A stretch of 64,000 nt of DNA from Bacteroidales bacterium (GTDB taxonomy: Bacteria > Bacteroidota > Bacteroidia > Bacteroidales > UBA932): assembly GCA_017479265.1 (NCBI GenBank), contig JAFVCK010000022.1, positions 1 to 64,000 on the forward strand, read 5' to 3'. Positions 1-8,400 of the stretch are shown piece by piece (the stretch's first letter is position 1; each line of letters begins with the position of its first letter). Position numbers and translations under genes: made by a program. The notes beneath the pieces were generated by a model. That model saw nothing but the letters and a program-made list of their open reading frames with translations, had not been told where the DNA came from and ran no database searches.

Positions 1-39
1 AATGAACGCCCGGAAGGGAAAGAAGTAAAATCGCTTTAA
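1..39 (+). CDS. possible 3' end of an upstream gene (partial)
   Basis: Frame 1 is open from the first base and stops at TAA 37-39, giving a polar 12-residue tail ending KEVKSL. It could be the C-terminus of a gene that begins before the window. Twelve residues are too few to recognise a family, so this is only a possibility. Confidence 0.2.
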   Translation, partial: NERPEGKEVKSL

Positions 40-41
40 CG

Positions 42-467
42 TTGACCCGCTCGGCCAGGACTTTTTATGGGTCAATCAGAAAAAATTATCACGGGTCACA
101 GGCCGCGCGCCTTAGGGGGTCTCACACGCGCGACTTTTCCACCGAGGCCGTGAAACGGTTTTCAACGGGAGAAGAGTCGGCTCAGGCGGTTGCGAAGGCT
201 TGTGGGATTAATAAGGCATCCTTCTGTGCTTACTTGCGCAGCCATCATCCGGATCTGATTGAGAACCGGCAGAAAGTACGATCCCGTCAATTGGCGGAAA
301 TAAACCAACTGCGCAAAAAAGCTGATGAGAGTGCCCGTGCCGAGTATGAATTGGAAAAAGCGCTGCATAAAAAATATGAAATTGCCGCAGACGAAATAAT
401 GACTTCCAGGGAATCAATAGAAACGATTGCCGCCAAATATCTTGAAAATGAGGTCCGAAGACCTTGA
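42..467 (+). pseudogene. helix-turn-helix protein, probably degraded
   Basis: I do not recognise a named family. Residues about 33-70 look like a resolvase/AraC-style helix-turn-helix (EAVKRFSTGEESAQAVAKAC, then a second helix ending in SHHPDL), followed by a charged helical stretch. The start of a second similar unit (SRESIETIAAKY) is cut off by a stop at 465-467. In the next frame the sequence continues plausibly after AAKY (LKMRSEDLEKALHIMRL), which suggests a frameshift. No ATG exists in this frame: the frame opens with TTG at 42, and GTG at 150 is the only other obvious start. No promoter was seen. I infer a broken tandem-HTH gene; it could instead be a short intact regulator. Confidence 0.4.
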
Positions 468-523
468 AAAGGCCCTTCACATAATGCGCTTATTTTCAAA
501 TAGTTACAAAAACGAAAGTGCGC

Positions 524-553
524 AAAAAAAGGACAAAACTTTCGTTTTGTCCT
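524..553 (-). terminator. Rho-independent terminator of tRNA-fMet
   Basis: On the minus strand a perfect 10-bp stem (AGGACAAAAC/GTTTTGTCCT) with loop GAAA is followed by seven T. It lies six bases past the 3' end of the tRNA. Confidence 0.8.
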
Positions 554-559
554 CGTTAG

Positions 560-632
<73 letters not shown>

Positions 633-643
633 GTATTGGATTG

Positions 644-673
644 CAAAGTTAGCAATAATTTTTAATTCTGCAA
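644..673 (-). promoter_or_regulatory. promoter of tRNA-fMet
   Basis: Minus strand TTG (671-673), 19-bp spacer, TAACTTTG (644-651): an exact match to the Bacteroidetes primary-sigma consensus TTG-N19-TAnnTTTG. The -33 box sits in the last codons of hisS, so the tRNA is transcribed independently. Confidence 0.75.
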
Positions 674-2047
674 AAAGTTTTTGATATTTTTTACATCCTC
701 CCTGTCGAACTGACGCTGGTCTCCGGTCGCCAGGTTTTTGATATTCACCATGTTGGATGACATTTCATCCGACCCCACGATAGAGATGAAAGGTATGCCC
801 TGACGGCCGGCATAGTCAAACTGCTTCTTGAGCTTGCCCGTGTCGGGATAAATTTCGCAGGAAATGCCTTCGGCGCGAAGGGCGGCGGCAACAGGTATGA
901 GGTAAGGCACAACGGCCGCATCCATGTTGGCAAAGAGAAGGGTCGTCGAGGAGCCCAGGGAGGCGGGGAACTTGTCCAGACCCTTGAGCACGTCGTAGAT
1001 ACGGTCAGCCCCGAAGGATATGCCCACGCCGGATAGGCCGGGCATGCCGAAAATACCGGTAAGATTGTCGTAACGTCCTCCGCCACAGATACTTCCGATA
1101 GGGAAATCACAGGCCTTCACCTCGAAGATGGCACCGGTGTAGTAGTTGAGTCCGCGGGCCAGCGAAAGGTCTATCTCCACGGCGGAACGGATGCCGGCGA
1201 CGCTGATGAATCCGAAGAGTTCCTCCAGTTCGTCAAGGCCCTTGAGACCGGTCTGGGAGACTATGCCCGAGGCTGAACCGCCGTTCATAAGATTCCTCAT
1301 GCGGGCAATCTTGCCTGCGGTATCGCCGCTAAGCAAAAGCACGGGCTCTATGACCTCCACGGCCTCCGGGGTAAGTCCTCTCTGAAGCATTTCCTCCTTC
1401 ACGGCATCCAGCCCTATCTTGTCTATCTTGTCTATGGCGACGGTAATGTCGGTGACCTTGTCGGGGAAGCCGGCGATTTCGGCCAGTCCCGTCAGGACCT
1501 TCCTGTTGTTGATTTTAATCAGGACATTGATATCCAGGCGCTTGAATACGTTATCGACTATCTGGACGAGCTCCAGCTCATTGATCTGCGAGGTGCTTCC
1601 GATGACATCCGCATCGCACTGCCAGAACTCGCGGTAACGCCCCTTCTGCGGACGGTCGGCTCTCCAGACGGGCTGCATCTGGAAACGGCGGAAAGGCATG
1701 GCTATCTCCTCGCGGTGCTGCACCACGTACCTGGCGAAAGGCACGGTAAGGTCATAACGGAGACCCTTCTCGCACACCTGGCGGGTTATGGACGGTCCGT
1801 CGGCGGACAGGTCTGCCTTTGCGAAGGCATCCCCTGAATTGAGAATGCGGAAAAGCAGCTTGTCGCCCTCGTCACCGTACTTTCCGAGCAGCGTCGAAAG
1901 GTTCTCCATGGCCGGAGTCTCTATCTGCACATAGCCGAAAGTGCGGAAAACGGCCTTTATGGTGTCGAATATATAATTGCGCTCGGCAGTCTCCTTGCGG
2001 CCGAAATCGCGCGTCCCCTTGGGTATAGACGGTTTCTGCATTCCCAT
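662..2047 (-). CDS. hisS: histidyl-tRNA synthetase
   Basis: Charges tRNA-His with histidine in the cytoplasm; class II synthetase. The N-terminus [15 protein letters not shown] is the family's characteristic opening. Motif 2 is seen as [20 protein letters not shown] and the histidine-binding signature as [13 protein letters not shown]. The C-terminal anticodon-binding domain ends NIKNFLQN. I start at ATG 2047 (461 aa); ATG 2041 is equally possible. The frame is open further upstream to 2083, but those 12 extra codons run through the inverted-repeat leader and lack family similarity. Single gene, divergent from sppA. A TAnnTTTG box lies about 180 bp upstream, giving an unusually long and structured 5' leader. 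Confidence 0.95.
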   Translation of the reverse strand: MGMQKPSIPKGTRDFGRKETAERNYIFDTIKAVFRTFGYVQIETPAMENLSTLLGKYGDEGDKLLFRILNSGDAFAKADLSADGPSITRQVCEKGLRYDLTVPFARYVVQHREEIAMPFRRFQMQPVWRADRPQKGRYREFWQCDADVIGSTSQINELELVQIVDNVFKRLDINVLIKINNRKVLTGLAEIAGFPDKVTDITVAIDKIDKIGLDAVKEEMLQRGLTPEAVEVIEPVLLLSGDTAGKIARMRNLMNGGSASGIVSQTGLKGLDELEELFGFISVAGIRSAVEIDLSLARGLNYYTGAIFEVKACDFPIGSICGGGRYDNLTGIFGMPGLSGVGISFGADRIYDVLKGLDKFPASLGSSTTLLFANMDAAVVPYLIPVAAALRAEGISCEIYPDTGKLKKQFDYAGRQGIPFISIVGSDEMSSNMVNIKNLATGDQRQFDREDVKNIKNFLQN

Positions 2048-2054
2048 AATTCTC

Positions 2055-2216
2055 AGAAGCTGTTTTGAAATAATTACTCTCATTTTCCATGGCCCTTTTC
2101 GGCCATCTCCTGCATCCTCATCGGTTACGAAGCTACTGCTTCGCGCCCTCTTCGGATTTGAAGCTGACTCAAAAATGGCTCATAAAAATTTCGGTAACCA
2201 TTTTAAAACAGCTTCT
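2055..2216 (-). repeat. inverted-repeat element / structured leader of hisS
   Basis: Arms 2201-2216 and 2055-2070 are inverted copies (15 of 16 positions; core AGAAGCTGTTTT / AAAACAGCTTCT). Between them are further complementary segments: GGTTAC 2194-2199 with GTAACC 2123-2128; a CGAAGC/GCTTCG hairpin 2128-2143; an ATGGCC/GGCCAT hairpin 2089-2106; CTTC/GAAG near 2147-2160. The element begins a few bases after the predicted hisS transcription start and ends eight bases before ATG 2047, so it would make up nearly the whole 5' leader. It could be a cis-acting RNA or a MITE-like insertion. Confidence 0.6.
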
Positions 2217-2226
2217 CAATTTTGTG

Positions 2227-2234
2227 CAAAGTTA
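2227..2234 (-). promoter_or_regulatory. -7 box of hisS promoter
   Basis: Minus-strand TAACTTTG matches TAnnTTTG exactly. No clear -33 TTG was found at the usual spacing. Predicted start of transcription is near 2220. Confidence 0.45.
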
Positions 2235-2269
2235 ATTCAAATAAAGGAAACATTTATAATAAAAAAGAT

Positions 2270-2277
2270 TAAATTTG
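2270..2277 (+). promoter_or_regulatory. -7 box of sppA operon promoter
   Basis: TAAATTTG matches TAnnTTTG; the -33 region is weak. Transcription would begin near 2284, about 40 bases before the sppA ATG. Confidence 0.4.
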
Positions 2278-2324
2278 TAGTTTGGATAGAATTGACTGGA
2301 AAGATAATGATATGCTAAAGTAAT

Positions 2325-4115
2325 ATGAAAGATTTTGTTAAGATGACCCTCGCCGTGATTTGCGGCCTGTTTATCATGAGCATCATCAGTTTCTTCCTGA
2401 TGATAGGCTTCTTCGGTTCGCTTGCAGCGACAGGTTCCACCTCCGGCAAGACCGTCCTTCCCCGTGAAGGTATCTTGAAGATGGACCTCTCCACCCTTTC
2501 CATCGTAGAGCAGCCCGAAATTGGTTTCTCCTCATTCTCCAGCCTGCAAAGCGGAATGACCGGCGTAAGCCTCTGGAAAGCCGTCCAGGCCATAAATGCA
2601 GCGGCGGCCGACCCTTCCGTCAAGATGATTTACCTCAAGGCTGACGGCTCCGGAATGTCCCTCGCCGCCACCGAGGAGGTCAGGAAGGCCCTGGAGAATT
2701 TCAGGCTCAGCGGCAAGCCCGTCATAGCATGGACCGAGAGCCCCGGTACCGGAAGCTACTGGCTTTCCTCCGTCGCTGACAAGGTGTACATGTCCTCCGC
2801 AGCAGGAGCCGGCCCCATGATGACAGGCGTAGGGACCCGTCTGATCTTCCTCAAGGACATTCTCGACAAGTTCGGCGTGAACGTGCAGCTCATCCGCCAC
2901 GGAAAGTACAAATCCGCAGGCGAAATGTACATACGCAGCACTCCCAGCCCCGAGAATCTGGAGCAGAACCAGGTGATGATCAACTCGATATGGTCCAGCA
3001 TCTCCCAGGCGGTAGAAGAAAGCCGCTCGCTTGAACCCGGCACGCTCACTGCAATGATTGACAACCTCAGCCTCTCCTCATCCAAAGATATGCTCGAAAG
3101 CGGCCTTGTGGACTTGCTCCTTTCCAAGGAGGAAATGCGCCTGAAGATTGCCCAGCTCGCAGGAAAAGAGTCTTTCAGCGATGTCAAGTTCATCCAGTTT
3201 GCCGACTACGCAGATGCCAAGGTTCTCCCCAAACTCAAGGCTGACAAGGAGATAGCCATTATCTTCGCCAACGGAAGCATAGTGGAAGGCGACGACCCCA
3301 AGGCGATTTCCGGAGACAGGTTCGCTACCATGATTTCCGAAATACGCAAGGATGACAAGGTGAAGGCCGTCGTGTTCAGGGTCAACTCCCCCGGCGGAAG
3401 CGTCCTTGCCTCCGACAAGATAAAGAACGAGATTGACCTTCTCCGCAAGGAAAAGCCCGTCATAGCCTCCTACGGCGACTATGCAGCCTCGGGCGGATAC
3501 TGGATTTCCAACAGCTGCGACCATAGCTTCACCGACAGGACCACCCTCACCGGTTCCATTGGCGTATTCAGCATGATTCCCGACTTGAGCAAGACTGCAA
3601 AGGACGTGCTCCACGTTGGCGTTACCAGCGTCGGCTCCAGCAAGCACAGCGACATGTTCTCCGGCACCCGTCCCCTTGACAAGGACGAGCTCGCATACAT
3701 GCAGGCCTCCATCGAGGACATCTACGGCAAATTCGTAGGCACCGTGGCCGAGGGCCGCGGAATCGAGCCCGAATATGTGGATTCCATAGCACAGGGCCGC
3801 GTCTGGACCGGCGCCGAGTCCGTGGACCTGAAGCTCACCGATGCCATAGGCACTCTTGAAGACGCAGTCAAATATGCGGCCATCGTCGTCAGCGGCGGAG
3901 ACCCCGACCTAAGCGGATGGGCCATAAACGGTTATCCCGCCGAGCTTTCGCCCATGGAGACCATCCTGGCCATGATACAGGAAAAGACCACCGGCGATAC
4001 CGATGTCCTTGCAGGCACTCCTTTCAGCGGAATCGAAAGGGCCTTCAAGGGCTGGGACTTCAACAGCAGCGAAAAGGTGTTCGCACGCATGCCTTACCAG
4101 TACGAAATCAAATAA
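2325..4115 (+). CDS. sppA: signal peptide peptidase SppA, 67 kDa type
   Basis: Membrane protease of family S49 that degrades cleaved signal peptides. One N-terminal membrane segment (about residues 7-34) anchors it. The 596-residue length is the long, tandem-domain form: the N-terminal half supplies the general-base lysine in GKYKSA (K196) and the C-terminal half the nucleophile in DYAASGGYW (S389), after the NSPGGSV strand. This split lysine/serine arrangement is that of the E. coli enzyme. First gene of a five-gene plus-strand operon; the next ATG lies six bases after its stop. Confidence 0.93.
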   Translation: MKDFVKMTLAVICGLFIMSIISFFLMIGFFGSLAATGSTSGKTVLPREGILKMDLSTLSIVEQPEIGFSSFSSLQSGMTGVSLWKAVQAINAAAADPSVKMIYLKADGSGMSLAATEEVRKALENFRLSGKPVIAWTESPGTGSYWLSSVADKVYMSSAAGAGPMMTGVGTRLIFLKDILDKFGVNVQLIRHGKYKSAGEMYIRSTPSPENLEQNQVMINSIWSSISQAVEESRSLEPGTLTAMIDNLSLSSSKDMLESGLVDLLLSKEEMRLKIAQLAGKESFSDVKFIQFADYADAKVLPKLKADKEIAIIFANGSIVEGDDPKAISGDRFATMISEIRKDDKVKAVVFRVNSPGGSVLASDKIKNEIDLLRKEKPVIASYGDYAASGGYWISNSCDHSFTDRTTLTGSIGVFSMIPDLSKTAKDVLHVGVTSVGSSKHSDMFSGTRPLDKDELAYMQASIEDIYGKFVGTVAEGRGIEPEYVDSIAQGRVWTGAESVDLKLTDAIGTLEDAVKYAAIVVSGGDPDLSGWAINGYPAELSPMETILAMIQEKTTGDTDVLAGTPFSGIERAFKGWDFNSSEKVFARMPYQYEIK

Positions 4116-4121
4116 TTTCAG

Positions 4122-6317
4122 ATGAACAAGAAAACCTTGATACTGTGCCTGTCGGCAATAGGCGTGATGATTGCGGCCACCGCCGTGCTAATTGCCGGCC
4201 TTTACAGGACTCCCGACTCCTCTTCAGAGAGGGATGTCCGCAGGGCAGCCTCCGGAGGCCACGCCCTGCTGGAGGCGGTTCCCTCCGATGCCGTCATGAT
4301 AATGGCCTGCGATGATGCCGGCCGGATTTTCGACATGCTGGGCGACAGTACCAAGGTATGGTCAGCTTTTTTCACCGACAACGGCAAGAGAGGCTTCAGC
4401 AGCCTGGTCCGGAAGGCCTCCGGCCTGATGAAACGCTCCCCTGCCGTCATCTCGGTGCATTACAGCGGGGAATTCACTCCCCTTCTGATTGTCAAGGCCT
4501 CCAAGGACACCACCTACGACATGTCCGTGTTGATGGCGGCAGCCGATTCCCTCGGGCTCAAGGCAAGGTTGAGCGACTGCGAACAGGCGGAGGGCGGCCT
4601 CAAAGGCTGGACCCTGCTGGAAATATCCTGGTCGGAGACCCTGATATCGTCCTCCCGGAGGCATATCGCCGACGGGCTGTCCGTGCTTGACAAAGGCTCC
4701 TTCTCCGAGGCCGCGGCCATAGCGGGAGGAGAGGATGCCGTGTTCTTCTCCCACGAGTATGCATCAAGGATTTTCGCATACTGCCTGCACCGCCCCTACT
4801 ACGAAAGCTGGAGGTTCTTCTCCGAGCTTGCAGACTGGTCCGTATGGACGATTAACGGGGACCGGATAAAGGCAGGAGCCGCCTGCAGGGAACATTCTCC
4901 CGAGTATTACGCGAGCATGCTGGAGTCCGTTCCGGCCTCGGAGACAACGCTGTCGGGCGCTGTTCCCGCCACCACGATGCTCGCCGTTTCATGGCCTGGG
5001 TCCGACATAGGAAAATACCTGTCCTCGTACAGGAGCTGGCTGGATGCGGCAGGAAAGCTGGGCAAGTGGGACGCTGCCGACAAGGCCAGGAAGGACAGCA
5101 CAGGGCTGACCGCTTCAGCATGGGCCGTCAAACTGGACATAAAAGAAGCCGGCAAGGCTGCAATACGCACGGATAACGGCATAGTCCCCATCGTGTTGCT
5201 GCGCCCCGGCAACACATCCATCATACCCGGAGCCTCGGACAAGACCCCTTCGGCAAGGCCCTGGCCCTGGCCGGGATTCGTAGCCCGCATATTCGGAGGG
5301 CTTTTCGACTCCGCCTCTCAGAACAGTTTCATCCTAAAGGACGGCTGGATAGTCATAGGAGAGAGTTCCGTACTTGAAAAATACGCCTCCGGGGACCTGC
5401 CCGGATACAGCCTCAAGGCCTTCTGCGAGGACAACGGCATAAGCCTTCCCCGCCAGAGCGGCCCCATGGCATGGTTCTCGCCGTCCGAGGGCAGGGACAT
5501 GCTTGAGACCATTTTTGAAAAACCCATGGCCTCTGCCTTGAAAGAGTCCATGGAAGGAATAGCCGCAAGGCCCATGCTGCTGTGGTTCAAGGACACGCAG
5601 GCGACTCTCGCGACCAAGCGCATAAGGGTGCCCCAGGTGACCACTTCCCTTGCCGCCAGCGCGGACACCACGGTCGAGATTCCCGCCGGGCCGTTCAAGG
5701 TAACCAATTGTGCCACAGGCAAGACCAACACTTTCAGCCAGGCCCCCAACCTCACCCTGAGCCTCAGGGACGAGAACGGCAAATCCCTCTGGGGAGTTCC
5801 TTTCAAGGGCAAGATATGCGGAAGGGTATCCGACATAGACTGGTTTGCCAACGGCAAGATACAGTTCATATTCGCTTCCGGCAGCAAGCTCTGGCTGATT
5901 GACAGGCTGGGACGCTTCGTAAGCCCCTTCCCCACCGAGATTGGAAAGGAAATAAGGCTCGGACCGGACATATATGATTTCTCCGGAGCAAAAGGATATT
6001 CGGCCATGCTGCTGTTCAAGGACAACAGCCTTGGCCTGTACGACCTCCACGGCAAGGTCCGCGAAGGCTGGAAGGGCATAAAGCCCGAGAGCACCATAAA
6101 GGACCTCCCGGAGCTGCTCACCGTCAAGGGACAGAAGTTCTGGGCAGTCAGGACTTCCCTCGGCACGATAGTTTATCCTTTCGACGGCGGCGAGGCGCTG
6201 ACCAAGGCCACCGGCGACAAGATGTTCAGGAGCGATGCTGCCTTGCAGGTCAAGGACGGCTCCGTGAGCGGGACATGCCACGACGGCAAGACACGCAGCG
6301 TCAAACTTGTGAAATAA
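4122..6317 (+). CDS. membrane-anchored protein of unknown function
   Basis: Not recognised by name. Residues 5-27 form one membrane segment (uncleaved anchor or signal peptide); the rest should face the periplasm. The N-terminal two thirds has the spacing of DUF3352-like proteins (ALLEAVPSDAVMIMACDD opening), a weak resemblance. From about residue 540 there are blade-like repeats (IQFIFASGSKLWLIDRLGR, LGLYDLHGKVREGW) suggesting a beta-propeller. No catalytic motif was seen. It sits six bases after sppA and 24 bases before the acyl-CoA synthetase gene, so it is almost certainly co-transcribed with them. Confidence 0.75.
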   Translation: MNKKTLILCLSAIGVMIAATAVLIAGLYRTPDSSSERDVRRAASGGHALLEAVPSDAVMIMACDDAGRIFDMLGDSTKVWSAFFTDNGKRGFSSLVRKASGLMKRSPAVISVHYSGEFTPLLIVKASKDTTYDMSVLMAAADSLGLKARLSDCEQAEGGLKGWTLLEISWSETLISSSRRHIADGLSVLDKGSFSEAAAIAGGEDAVFFSHEYASRIFAYCLHRPYYESWRFFSELADWSVWTINGDRIKAGAACREHSPEYYASMLESVPASETTLSGAVPATTMLAVSWPGSDIGKYLSSYRSWLDAAGKLGKWDAADKARKDSTGLTASAWAVKLDIKEAGKAAIRTDNGIVPIVLLRPGNTSIIPGASDKTPSARPWPWPGFVARIFGGLFDSASQNSFILKDGWIVIGESSVLEKYASGDLPGYSLKAFCEDNGISLPRQSGPMAWFSPSEGRDMLETIFEKPMASALKESMEGIAARPMLLWFKDTQATLATKRIRVPQVTTSLAASADTTVEIPAGPFKVTNCATGKTNTFSQAPNLTLSLRDENGKSLWGVPFKGKICGRVSDIDWFANGKIQFIFASGSKLWLIDRLGRFVSPFPTEIGKEIRLGPDIYDFSGAKGYSAMLLFKDNSLGLYDLHGKVREGWKGIKPESTIKDLPELLTVKGQKFWAVRTSLGTIVYPFDGGEALTKATGDKMFRSDAALQVKDGSVSGTCHDGKTRSVKLVK

Positions 6318-6341
6318 ACGTGTAACCAAAACCATAAAACA

Positions 6342-7994
6342 ATGCAATTCAGTTCTGTAAACAAACTGCTGGAGAAGAGTTTCCGGGAAAACTGGGACCG
6401 CCCCGCCCTTTCCAACTGGCAGGGAGTCACGCTTTCCTACCGCGACGTGGCAAGACGCATCGCCAAGCTCCAGATTGCTTTCGAACAATGCGGACTGGCA
6501 AAAGGCGACAAGGTCGCGATATGCTCGAGGAACCAGGCCAACTGGGGCGTGAGTTTCCTCGGAGCCCTGACCTTCGGAGCCGTGCCCGTCCCTATCCTGC
6601 ACGAATTCAAGCCAGGCAACATACATTATCTGGTGAACCATTCCGAGGCCAAGGTCCTGTTCGTTGACGATGTCATCTGGGAAGGACTCAGCGCCGAAGA
6701 AATGCCCGAGGTAATGGTAGTGGTCAATATCAGCACCTTCAAGTTCCTGTATGTCAGGAGCAAGGGATTCGGAGAAATCCGCAACCACCTCAACGAGAGT
6801 TTCGGCAAGAGGTATCCCAACAACTTCGAGCCAGGCGACATAAACTACTATGAGGACAGCGCCGACGAGCTCGCAGTAATCAACTACACCTCAGGTACTT
6901 CCGGATTCTCCAAGGGTGTAATGATTCCCTACAGGGCCCTGTACAACAACATCATTTTCGCCCGCGACGCGGAGAAACACATGGACAACCGCTCCGAGGT
7001 GGTGGCCATGCTCCCCTCCGCCCACATGTACGGAATGATGTTCGAGTTCCTGTTCGAGATGACCATAGGAGCCCATGTGCATTTCCTCACCAGGGTGCCC
7101 AGTCCCAAGGTCATAATGAACGCGTTCCAGCAGATCAAGCCTTGCATAATCATAGCCGTTCCCCTCATCATAGAGAAGGTGTACAAGAGCAAGCTCAAGC
7201 CCATCTTGGACAAGAACAAGATTTACTTCAAGATTCCCATTCTGGACAAGATGATCCAGAAGAGAATCCTTACGGAGCTCGTGGCCAGTTTCGGCGGCAA
7301 CTTCGAAGAGATTATCCTCGGCGGAGCAGCCTTCAACCCCGAGGTCGAGGCCTTCCTCAAAAAGATAGATTTCCCCTTCACGGTAGGCTACGGCATGACG
7401 GAGTGCGCCCCCATCATCTGCTATGCCCACTGGAACAAGACCAAGCAGAATTCCTGCGGCCAGGCCGTCATGAACATGGAAATACGCATCGACTCGGACG
7501 ACCCGGCAAACATCCCCGGAGAGGTGCAGGTAAGGGGTGCCAACGTATTCCTCGGATATTTCAAGAACGAGGAATCTACCAGGGCTTCCTTCACGGAGGA
7601 CGGATGGTTCAAGACCGGCGACATGGGTGTCATGGACGAGGAGGGATATCTCTTCCTGAGGGGCCGCTCCAAGTGCATGATTCTCGGCCCTTCCGGACAG
7701 AACATATATCCCGAAGAGCTGGAGGCCGTAATCAACAACGTCAACTATATAGTTGATTCACTGGTGATTGAGGACGACGGAGGGCTGACCGCCCTCATAT
7801 ATCCCGACTACCATCAGGGAGAACTGGACGGCATGACCCGCAAGGAGCTGATGGCAAAGATTGAAAGCATACTGCCGGAAATCAACAAGGAGATTCCCAA
7901 CTACGCCAAAATCAAGAAGATAGAGTTCATGCCGGAGGACTTCGAAAGGACTCCCAAGCGCAGCATCAAACGCTATCTATATCAAAGGACATAA
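6342..7994 (+). CDS. long-chain acyl-CoA synthetase / AMP-binding ligase
   Basis: Adenylate-forming enzyme (ANL superfamily), probably activating fatty acids with ATP and CoA. Visible motifs: phosphate-binding loop YTSGTSGFSKG (residues 182-192); GYGMTECAP; the hinge region TGDMGVMDEEGYLFLRGR; and a C-terminal lysine region (ERTPKRSIKRY). At 550 residues it is typical of FadD-like enzymes. No membrane segment is obvious. The stop is one base before the dCMP deaminase ATG. The chain specificity cannot be read from sequence, and other carboxylic acids are possible substrates. Confidence 0.88.
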   Translation: MQFSSVNKLLEKSFRENWDRPALSNWQGVTLSYRDVARRIAKLQIAFEQCGLAKGDKVAICSRNQANWGVSFLGALTFGAVPVPILHEFKPGNIHYLVNHSEAKVLFVDDVIWEGLSAEEMPEVMVVVNISTFKFLYVRSKGFGEIRNHLNESFGKRYPNNFEPGDINYYEDSADELAVINYTSGTSGFSKGVMIPYRALYNNIIFARDAEKHMDNRSEVVAMLPSAHMYGMMFEFLFEMTIGAHVHFLTRVPSPKVIMNAFQQIKPCIIIAVPLIIEKVYKSKLKPILDKNKIYFKIPILDKMIQKRILTELVASFGGNFEEIILGGAAFNPEVEAFLKKIDFPFTVGYGMTECAPIICYAHWNKTKQNSCGQAVMNMEIRIDSDDPANIPGEVQVRGANVFLGYFKNEESTRASFTEDGWFKTGDMGVMDEEGYLFLRGRSKCMILGPSGQNIYPEELEAVINNVNYIVDSLVIEDDGGLTALIYPDYHQGELDGMTRKELMAKIESILPEINKEIPNYAKIKKIEFMPEDFERTPKRSIKRYLYQRT

Positions 7995-7995
7995 T

Positions 7996-8400
7996 ATGAA
8001 ATTCGACAAACCATACCTCGAAATGGCATCGGTCTGGGCCCGCAATTCCTACTGCAAGCGCAGGCAGGTCGGGGCCTTGCTGGTCAAGGACAGGATGATC
8101 ATTTCGGACGGCTACAACGGCACGCCTTCGGGCTTCGAGAACATCTGCGAGGATGAAAACGGAGTCACGAAGCCTTACGTGCTGCACGCAGAGGCGAATG
8201 CAATCAGCAAAGTGGCCAAGTCGGGCAACAGCAGCGAGGGCTCGACCCTGTATGTGACGGCCTCCCCCTGCCTGGAGTGCGCCAAGCTCATTATCCAGGC
8301 CGGCATCACGAGGGTAGTTTACAGGGATGAATACAGAATAACGGACGGCGTGGACCTGCTCAGGCGCGCCAACATCGAAGTTGAACAGATAGACGAATGA
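7996..8400 (+). CDS. deoxycytidylate (dCMP) deaminase
   Basis: Zinc enzyme of the cytidine/deoxycytidylate deaminase family, likely converting dCMP to dUMP for dTMP synthesis. Zinc and catalytic residues are present as HAE (H64, E66) and PCLEC (C92, C95). The N-terminus (WARNSYCKRRQVGALLVKD) and the insertion naming the nucleotide (DGYNGTPSGFENICED) are typical of ComEB/dCMP deaminases. 134 aa is within family range. Its last four bases ATGA overlap the start of the S41 protease gene, so the two are translationally coupled. A role in riboflavin or tRNA editing is less likely given the short length. Confidence 0.9.
   Translation: MKFDKPYLEMASVWARNSYCKRRQVGALLVKDRMIISDGYNGTPSGFENICEDENGVTKPYVLHAEANAISKVAKSGNSSEGSTLYVTASPCLECAKLIIQAGITRVVYRDEYRITDGVDLLRRANIEVEQIDE

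Noticed and set aside
2048..2083. Longer hisS start at 2083
   Set aside because: The 12 added residues come from the inverted-repeat arm and do not resemble HisRS N-termini.
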